From positions 1-13,737 of the forward strand of contig DEHU01000009.1 of NCBI GenBank assembly GCA_002352125.1: a DNA stretch of 13,737 nt. Reading direction: 5' to 3'. Numbering within the stretch: the stretch's first letter is position 1; the number at the start of each line of letters is the position of its first letter. This DNA comes from Competibacteraceae bacterium UBA2792 (GTDB taxonomy: Bacteria; Pseudomonadota; Gammaproteobacteria; Competibacterales; Competibacteraceae). Below the pieces are notes generated by a model that saw only the letters and a program-made list of their open reading frames with translations, ran no database searches and was not told where the DNA came from. The translations under genes were made by a program, and so were the position numbers. Shown one piece after another: positions 8,561-13,737 of this stretch.

Positions 8561-11067
8561 TCCGCTTTCTGGGCCATCTCCTGCGCCGCTTGCTCCTGCT
8601 CGGCGCGCTCGGCTGGGTAGCCTGGTGGGTTTGGCCATCGCTGGAAACCCTCCGGCAGCGTTTCGATCTGAGCGGCATGGCCGATGCAGATCTGGCGCGG
8701 TTCGTCGACGCGATGCCCGACATCGCGTACCCGCTGGAAGACGAACGCTGGATAGAATTTTCTATTCCCGGCCAAGGCGGCAGCCTCAAGGTGGTGAGCA
8801 ACGCCAACCTGGATGCCCAGCAAGCGGCGCAACCCGGCATCGAATGGCGCTACGCGCTCCATTACCAGCTTGTGGACGGCTCGGGCCGGTTGCTGAAAGA
8901 CGCTATCTATCACCATCGAACGACGGTGAGCTGGTACCGGCCGCCGGGCGAGCCCCGACCGCTGACGGCGGCATTCTATCTAGATCGCCAGATCGTTCCC
9001 GCCGACGGCCGCGTGCTGATGATCGACCTTGCAGAAACTCCCGGCGCGGCGTGGTTGCGGCTGGGGTTGGCCAGCCGTGCGCCCGAAATCGAAAGTGTGG
9101 TGGCGCGGGTGTACACCCGGCAACACCTGTTCGACCCGCCCGCCGCTTTGCGCTGGCAGCGCATCGCCCGCCACCAACAGGAGGCGCTGGCGCGAGCCAG
9201 CATCTATGGTCCGGAGCTGCTTCGCCAGAGCGAGCAGATCCAACTGTTGCGCCAACGTTGGAATCCGGTTGGCCCGATTGGGATCGAGGGCCGGGATTAT
9301 CGGACCTACCGGCTTTACGGTGCGCTCAACATCGAAGCGGAGCCGTTGCGGCAACCGGTCATGCCGACGGGTTTGTACGTGGATCGCGACCTGCGCGGCA
9401 CGCTGCCGATTCCGGAGCCAGGTGGTTGGGTCACCTTGGAGTTTTCGGAGATCGATCCGGCACTGAGCGGGGCTGGCACCGGCGGCGCGGCTGCCCCGGC
9501 CCAAGCCGAGGCGGAATTGGTTTGGCATGGCCGCCAGCCCGGCCCACCCGTCATCTATCGGGTTTCTCTGAACGGATCATCGGCCACTCTCTGGTTGGAG
9601 AAGCTGGGCGCCGGTCTGCTGGAGGTGGTGGCGCCGCGCCCGCTCATCGTGAACGCAGCCGGCTATTGGACGGTTGGCGAACCGCTCGATTTGTTGCCGG
9701 CACCGCTGTATTTGCGGCTGTACCGGCTGCAACCGGATTTGCCGCTGGAATTCGCCATCGCGCACGTTGATGGACAGCCTACGCTCTGGCGGGTGGATTT
9801 GCGGTTGGCCGCGCCGGGCTCGGCCACCGAGGCGATGGTGCATTACGAGTGGCTCGACTCGCGCGGTGCGACGTTGCGCCAGGGAAACTTGGTCCCGAAC
9901 GGCGCGGCATCCCTCTACGACCGGCTGCTGGATGGGACCATATTGGCCGGACGCGTTTCCGAAGCCGCCACCTATGGGTTCGCCTTACCAGCGACGGTGG
10001 CCCGGGTGCGTTTAACGGCGACCGCTGCCCCGGTGTTGGCGAACGCTTATACCCGGCCAGTTGACTTGCGGCGCGAGCTGCGGGCGCCGGAAGATTATCA
10101 GCCTGTCAGCGCGGGAGAAACGCGCGGTCAACCCGTGTGGTTTCCGGTATTGCCGCTGGCGGCGACAGCGTGGATGCAGGACGGCCGGACGGTTCTGCTC
10201 GACAAGCAGACCCGTCCTCCTCAACGCGACCCGGAGATCTTGGCGGGGCGCTACGATTGGGAGGATTATTACCCCGATGGCGACTGGCGGGGCCGCTATC
10301 TGCTCAACCCGCGCGACCCGCAAGCCCCGCTGCGCGATCTGGCCCTGGGTGCAGTGTTCCAACCGCTGGCGGCCGGGACTCCGGTGCGGCTGGAACTGCG
10401 CGGCCCGCCGGGCCGGACGGCGGTGGCGCCCACCTTCTTGGTGTTGCGCGATACCGAGCGGCCCGATTTGGTGCAAATTAGCGTGGACGGTCAGCCGGTT
10501 TTCGCCGAGATGCTGGTGCTGCGGCGCGCGCAACTGCGATTGCCGCCGTTACCGGTCGGTGCCCACACGGTGCTGGTGCAGGGCGCGGGACCGGCCCGCT
10601 GGTTTGTCAATTACGCTGGCGGCGGAGCCGGTAGCCTGAACCGGCGGTTGGCCTATCGCCTGGATCGGGAGGGGCTAGAGTTCGTCTACGCCAAGACCAG
10701 CCCGGACATGGACGTGTTATCCGGCGTTTTGCAGACGCCGTTCGGCACCGGCCGGCGCGCTCGTTTGCGGGCGACGGTGCAAATGCCGGGTAGCGCCCGC
10801 CCGGGGCCATTCACCCGGCCGACCGTGCGCGAGTGGCTGTACGACCTGCGACCCGACAACGGCAGTCCGGTGCCGGTGCTGGATACGCCTACCGAACAGG
10901 CGGGTTTGGGGCAACGGTTTTTTTTGCCGCTGGGCGACGACGCGCCGCCCGGCGGCTATCGAATCCGGCTGTGGCTGGAAGAAGGCAGCGGATATCTGAC
11001 GCTCTATCGGGTGACGCCGGGCCTGCCGGCGGTGCTCGAACTGTTCAGCGAAGAAGGGCGGCTGTGA
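8557..11067 (+). CDS. Membrane-anchored, beta-rich envelope protein of unknown function
   Basis: I do not recognise this 836-residue protein. It begins MIRFLGHLLRR followed by one hydrophobic stretch (about residues 11-28, LLLLGALGWVAWWVWPSL), which looks like an uncleaved N-in anchor that leaves about 800 residues in the periplasm. The remainder has alternating hydrophobic and polar residues with many Gly, Pro and aromatic turns, as in stacked beta-sandwich domains. There is no obvious enzyme motif. Notable segments are YDWEDYYPDGDW starting at residue 566, and VDGQPVF (643-649) followed by LRLPPLPVGAHTVLV. The latter resembles VDG...LELPDGDHELTL in the gene starting at 12008. The start codon overlaps the stop of the CapC-like gene (ATGA at 8557-8560), and the end overlaps the next start (GTGA at 11064-11067). 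A structural or polymer-binding role next to the CapC-like protein is inferred from context only. Confidence 0.88.
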   Translation: MIRFLGHLLRRLLLLGALGWVAWWVWPSLETLRQRFDLSGMADADLARFVDAMPDIAYPLEDERWIEFSIPGQGGSLKVVSNANLDAQQAAQPGIEWRYALHYQLVDGSGRLLKDAIYHHRTTVSWYRPPGEPRPLTAAFYLDRQIVPADGRVLMIDLAETPGAAWLRLGLASRAPEIESVVARVYTRQHLFDPPAALRWQRIARHQQEALARASIYGPELLRQSEQIQLLRQRWNPVGPIGIEGRDYRTYRLYGALNIEAEPLRQPVMPTGLYVDRDLRGTLPIPEPGGWVTLEFSEIDPALSGAGTGGAAAPAQAEAELVWHGRQPGPPVIYRVSLNGSSATLWLEKLGAGLLEVVAPRPLIVNAAGYWTVGEPLDLLPAPLYLRLYRLQPDLPLEFAIAHVDGQPTLWRVDLRLAAPGSATEAMVHYEWLDSRGATLRQGNLVPNGAASLYDRLLDGTILAGRVSEAATYGFALPATVARVRLTATAAPVLANAYTRPVDLRRELRAPEDYQPVSAGETRGQPVWFPVLPLAATAWMQDGRTVLLDKQTRPPQRDPEILAGRYDWEDYYPDGDWRGRYLLNPRDPQAPLRDLALGAVFQPLAAGTPVRLELRGPPGRTAVAPTFLVLRDTERPDLVQISVDGQPVFAEMLVLRRAQLRLPPLPVGAHTVLVQGAGPARWFVNYAGGGAGSLNRRLAYRLDREGLEFVYAKTSPDMDVLSGVLQTPFGTGRRARLRATVQMPGSARPGPFTRPTVREWLYDLRPDNGSPVPVLDTPTEQAGLGQRFFLPLGDDAPPGGYRIRLWLEEGSGYLTLYRVTPGLPAVLELFSEEGRL

Positions 11068-12011
11068 AAAAAATCGACGAAAAGCGCCAAAATTTCCGAG
11101 GAAAACCGGTTTCGGAGCGAAAAAAAGCTATTGGGCGACGCTGGCGCGGCTGGCTGGCCGTCTTGCTGGCGTTATCGGCGCCAGCGCTCGCCGCCCGCCC
11201 GGCGACCCTAGAGAGCCTGTTCCGGGACAGCCAGGGCCGTGATTATCAGCCGCCATCTCCAGACGAACTGCGCCAGGCCGAGCAGCTCTTCCAACGCGCG
11301 TTCGCTGGCCAGGTCGAGACGGCGGACTGGGCGGCGCTGGGTTTCCAGGTGGAGCGATTGACCGAACAGGGCGGCGTTTTGACCGTGATCCGGGAATCGC
11401 CCGACCAGCGGCGCGGGCGTGGTTTTTACGCCTTCGCCGCTCCGCTGGCCGGCGCTCCGATCCTGCAAGCACCGCACGCTTTGAGCGACCGGTATACCGG
11501 TATCATCGCCGTTAAGCTGTTCGCCAGCGGCCGTTTCGCCGCCGGAGCTTGGAGCACCGCGCCGCGCGCGTATCAGGACGACGATGAGGACGTGGACGCC
11601 GACATGGCTCACCGGCCGGACAGCTACTTCGTGGCCTTCAGTCGCGCCGCCGCCGTGTCCCGGCCGGCCGGGGCCGTCATCCAGTTGCACGGATTCGCCG
11701 CCGAGAAGCGCAAAACCGGGGCCGGCCGCAAGGCGGGGGCCATCGTCAGCGCCAGCCAGCGCCAACCGACGCCAGCGGCCGAGGGGATCGCCCGCTGCTT
11801 GGGCGGCGCGTTCGCCGAACCGGTGCTGCTGTATCCCCTTCAAGTCAAGGAATTGGGCGGATTGACCAATCAAATCGCCCAGACCTTGCGAATGTTGGGT
11901 CATTCCGGTTTCGTGCACCTCGAACTGGCGCAGCCGCTGCGGGAACAACTGCATCGGGACGCCGAAGCGCGGCAGCGGTTCGGCACCTGTCTGGCCGGAG
12001 CGCGGCCGTGA
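11064..12011 (+). CDS. Secreted hydrolase-like protein, resembling zinc-dependent poly-gamma-glutamate hydrolases
   Basis: A 315-residue exported protein. The GTG start at 11064 overlaps the previous stop (GTGA) and follows GAAGAAGG about 8 nt upstream. The frame is open further upstream, but only within the preceding gene. A long basic N-region (about 29 residues) leads to a hydrophobic core and ALA-A cleavage site near residues 41-44. The mature part has a pattern similar to the gamma-PGA hydrolase (PghP/DUF867) group of zinc amidohydrolases, as I recall that family. A strand ends in PH (H138), followed by D142 and T145. DMAH...S follows with H183, then QLHGF with H209, and near the C-terminus VHLELAQPLRE with E287, like the LE..RGLR motif of those enzymes. 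H138, D142 and H209 would be metal ligands and E287 the catalytic Glu; this is inference from motif spacing. Two fused copies of the same domain in the gene starting at 5342 lack most of these residues. Gene prediction is firm; enzyme assignment is moderate. Confidence 0.82.
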   Translation: MKKIDEKRQNFRGKPVSERKKAIGRRWRGWLAVLLALSAPALAARPATLESLFRDSQGRDYQPPSPDELRQAEQLFQRAFAGQVETADWAALGFQVERLTEQGGVLTVIRESPDQRRGRGFYAFAAPLAGAPILQAPHALSDRYTGIIAVKLFASGRFAAGAWSTAPRAYQDDDEDVDADMAHRPDSYFVAFSRAAAVSRPAGAVIQLHGFAAEKRKTGAGRKAGAIVSASQRQPTPAAEGIARCLGGAFAEPVLLYPLQVKELGGLTNQIAQTLRMLGHSGFVHLELAQPLREQLHRDAEARQRFGTCLAGARP

Positions 12012-13737
12012 GACGGCCGGGCCGGTTTCGCTCCTGGGCGTTATTGGCGCTGCTGCTCGGAGCGGGGGCCGAGGCTGGTCCCGATCAGGTGCAAATCGAC
12101 ATGGCCGGCCGTTACCCGCTGCCGCTGCGCTGGGACAATGTATCGAGCGAACCGCTCTGGGTGGAGGGCGTCAAGCCATTTTCCGCGCCGGACAACCGCG
12201 TTCGGGATGGAGAACGGCACGAAACCCGAATGCATCGGGTGCGCTTGGCGCCGGGCGAGAGCGTGACGGTCTGGGTGCCGGCCAGCGAGGGGCTACGGGT
12301 TTATCGGCCCGATGGCCGCTTGGCGTTGGCGGATCTGGAAATCGCCGTTTCCAACGGTTCCGGGTTGTATGTTGGCGCACCGGCGCAACCTTCGGCACAA
12401 GGTGATTCGCTGCTGTTGCCGCCGGATTGGCCGGAGGAGCGCTTGGCGCGCGTAAGCCGTCCGGCGCGGGCAAGCGAAGCGGTGGAGGTTGCGCTGTTTG
12501 TGTCCCGGCGGGAGGCGTTGGGCGAATTGGCGCCGTACCGGGATGTGGCACGGCCCGAACCGGGGCCGGAACCGGAACCAGCTTCGGCGCCGGAAGCGCA
12601 GCCGGTCTTTGCAGCCGAGCCGGTGGCCGCTGCGGCCCAACCACCGCAAGCCCCTGCCGGGGAAGCGCCGCCGCTGGCCGGCGTGCCGGCTGCATTGTTG
12701 CGCCCGACTGACGAGGCGACCGCGCAGCCGTTCTGGCCGCTGCAAGCGCAGCCCCCGCTGCGAATCCGCTTGCGGGGGCCGTCGCGGCTGGCCTTGGAAC
12801 ACCGGTTGCGCTATCCGCCGGGGGAGACCCAAACCCGGCAAGCCTATCGAGTTTACGCTTGGCTGGACGGCCGACCTTGGCAGGCGTTGGATTTCGTGGC
12901 CGGCCCCGAGATGCGCCGGGCGGTTTGGGTGGACGGCTGCGCCGAAACGCTGGGTCGCCTGGAGACCGGCTATCTGGAGCTGCCGGACGGCGATCACGAA
13001 CTGACCCTGACAGCGACGCAACCACTTCACGCGCGATTGTTGATCCAACAAGATCCCGATTATCTGTTTCCCAGATTGAACGCGCCGAAGCTGACCGCTG
13101 CCGAGGCCCGCGCCGCGCGGCCGGTGGCGCACGGTTCGATTTGGGATTTGGGTTTGACCGGGCTGAGCGCTCTGTCGAACGGATTGCCTTTGGCCGATGC
13201 AGAGCGGGTCGCGCTGCGGCTGGGGCGCGACAACGGTTATCGCGACGGCGGGTTGACGGCGGCGCTGGCCATGCGTCAAACGGCGCTGGCCCACCGCGAG
13301 GTCCCGCGCCTGACTCCACAAGCACAGGATTTAATGGGGCTATTTACGTTTTACCGCGCTTTGTTGCCGGTTGCTAAGCCGACCATCGCACCACCCCGGT
13401 TCGCTTGGTTGCGCGGTCGTCGCTTGCTGGGCTTGACCGAGCGGCCGCGCGAAGCGCTGGTCGCGGAACGCTTTAGCGATGAGGGGCTGGATGCGTTGGC
13501 TTCGGCCCATTTCCTCGAACTGACGCCGGACGTGGAACTGGAATACCGCTTGCCGGAACGGTCGGCGCCGTCGCTGTTGCGCGTCGCGGTGGAACCGCAC
13601 GCTTCCGCCGGGGCGGAGCTCTTGCTGCGTTTCGACGACCAGGCTCCGCTGCGGCTGCGGGCGCAGCCGCCGGAACTGGCCGCACGGCTGTTTTTGCCGG
13701 CGGCGAGCGAGGTGGCGCTGGCGTTGGTGGGCGCGCG
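12008..13737 (+). CDS. Secreted protein with Pro/Ala/Glu-rich linker, unknown function, 3' end outside window
   Basis: This frame starts with GTG at 12008, overlapping the previous stop (GTGA), with GGAG at 11997-12000 as a well-placed ribosome site. It stays open for 576 codons to the right edge. A signal peptide is clear: MRRPGRFRSW, then a hydrophobic core and AEA-G cleavage near residue 23. Next comes a beta-rich domain (about 25-180), then a low-complexity linker rich in Pro, Ala and Glu (about 182-228, with repeated PEP-like units). A second beta-rich domain (about 240-350) contains VDG (308-310) and LELPDGDHELTLT, which resembles a segment of the gene at 8557. A helical region follows (about 355-450), then more beta-rich sequence to the edge. 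I do not recognise a family. A long antisense frame (12171-13325) overlaps it but is a codon-bias shadow. Operon position suggests it works with the CapC-like and hydrolase-like proteins in the cell envelope. Confidence 0.83.
   Translation, partial: MRRPGRFRSWALLALLLGAGAEAGPDQVQIDMAGRYPLPLRWDNVSSEPLWVEGVKPFSAPDNRVRDGERHETRMHRVRLAPGESVTVWVPASEGLRVYRPDGRLALADLEIAVSNGSGLYVGAPAQPSAQGDSLLLPPDWPEERLARVSRPARASEAVEVALFVSRREALGELAPYRDVARPEPGPEPEPASAPEAQPVFAAEPVAAAAQPPQAPAGEAPPLAGVPAALLRPTDEATAQPFWPLQAQPPLRIRLRGPSRLALEHRLRYPPGETQTRQAYRVYAWLDGRPWQALDFVAGPEMRRAVWVDGCAETLGRLETGYLELPDGDHELTLTATQPLHARLLIQQDPDYLFPRLNAPKLTAAEARAARPVAHGSIWDLGLTGLSALSNGLPLADAERVALRLGRDNGYRDGGLTAALAMRQTALAHREVPRLTPQAQDLMGLFTFYRALLPVAKPTIAPPRFAWLRGRRLLGLTERPREALVAERFSDEGLDALASAHFLELTPDVELEYRLPERSAPSLLRVAVEPHASAGAELLLRFDDQAPLRLRAQPPELAARLFLPAASEVALALVGA

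Noticed and set aside
8466..9770. Plus-strand frame of 434 codons overlapping the CapC-like gene and the beta-rich gene
   Set aside because: Arg/Pro/Gly-rich composition typical of an out-of-frame reading in GC-rich DNA; the overlapping frames are better supported by the ATGA junction and their protein features.
10833..11063. Upstream in-frame extension of the hydrolase-like gene
   Set aside because: It would lie wholly within the preceding gene, and the translated part is low-complexity. The GTG at 11064 has a ribosome site, a GTGA overlap and precedes a signal peptide.
12171..13325. Long minus-strand frame (384 codons) and a second one at 12293-13321
   Set aside because: They are Pro/Arg/Ala-rich shadows opposite the gene starting at 12008, which has a signal peptide, a ribosome site and operon overlap. 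They have no plausible protein pattern.
1..13737. CRISPR arrays, insertion sequences, rRNA genes
   Set aside because: No regularly spaced direct repeats, transposase-like proteins or rRNA-like sequence were seen on either strand.

Overview
The window is a GC-rich bacterial chromosome segment, most likely from a gammaproteobacterium. The partial PNPase matches the Escherichia coli type closely, and the layout (pnp, a CCA-encoding tRNA-Ser, a strong intrinsic terminator, densely overlapping GC-rich genes) fits that class. A Competibacteraceae/Chromatiales-like source is only a guess. All supported genes are on the + strand.

Left part (1-1690): the 3' two thirds of pnp, then a tRNA-Ser(GGA) with its own plausible sigma-70 promoter, then a perfect 11-bp terminator hairpin. 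Bases 1691-1973 hold no credible gene and become strongly AT-rich, forming a promoter-like leader for the next gene.

Middle (1974-5150): one large membrane-bound sensor protein. It has a CHASE2 extracytoplasmic domain, three further membrane helices, GAF-like and PAS-like regions, a divergent histidine-kinase core and a C-terminal receiver domain. A 191-bp gap follows, containing a 132-bp segment bounded by imperfect 14-15 bp inverted repeats.

Right part (5342-13737, open at the right edge): four genes joined by 4-nt start/stop overlaps (ATGA, GTGA, GTGA), evidently one translationally coupled operon. Gene 1 carries two tandem CapC/PgsC-type membrane domains (the poly-gamma-glutamate synthesis/export family) followed by about 710 soluble residues. 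Gene 2 is a membrane-anchored, beta-rich protein of unknown function. Gene 3 is a secreted protein that resembles zinc-dependent poly-gamma-glutamate hydrolases (PghP/DUF867 type) at several key positions. Gene 4 is a secreted protein with a Pro/Ala/Glu-rich linker and runs off the window.

The main observation is that the soluble part of gene 1 contains two divergent copies of the same domain that makes up gene 3. The candidate metal and catalytic residues are present in gene 3 (H138, H183, H209, E287), all lost in the first fused copy and mostly lost in the second. I infer an envelope system that makes, moves or trims a gamma-linked or similar polymer. It combines a duplicated CapC channel-like module, built-in pseudo-hydrolase domains that may bind polymer, and one potentially active hydrolase. 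No CapB/PgsB-type ligase is visible in the window. The upstream CHASE2 sensor may regulate the locus, but only its position suggests this.
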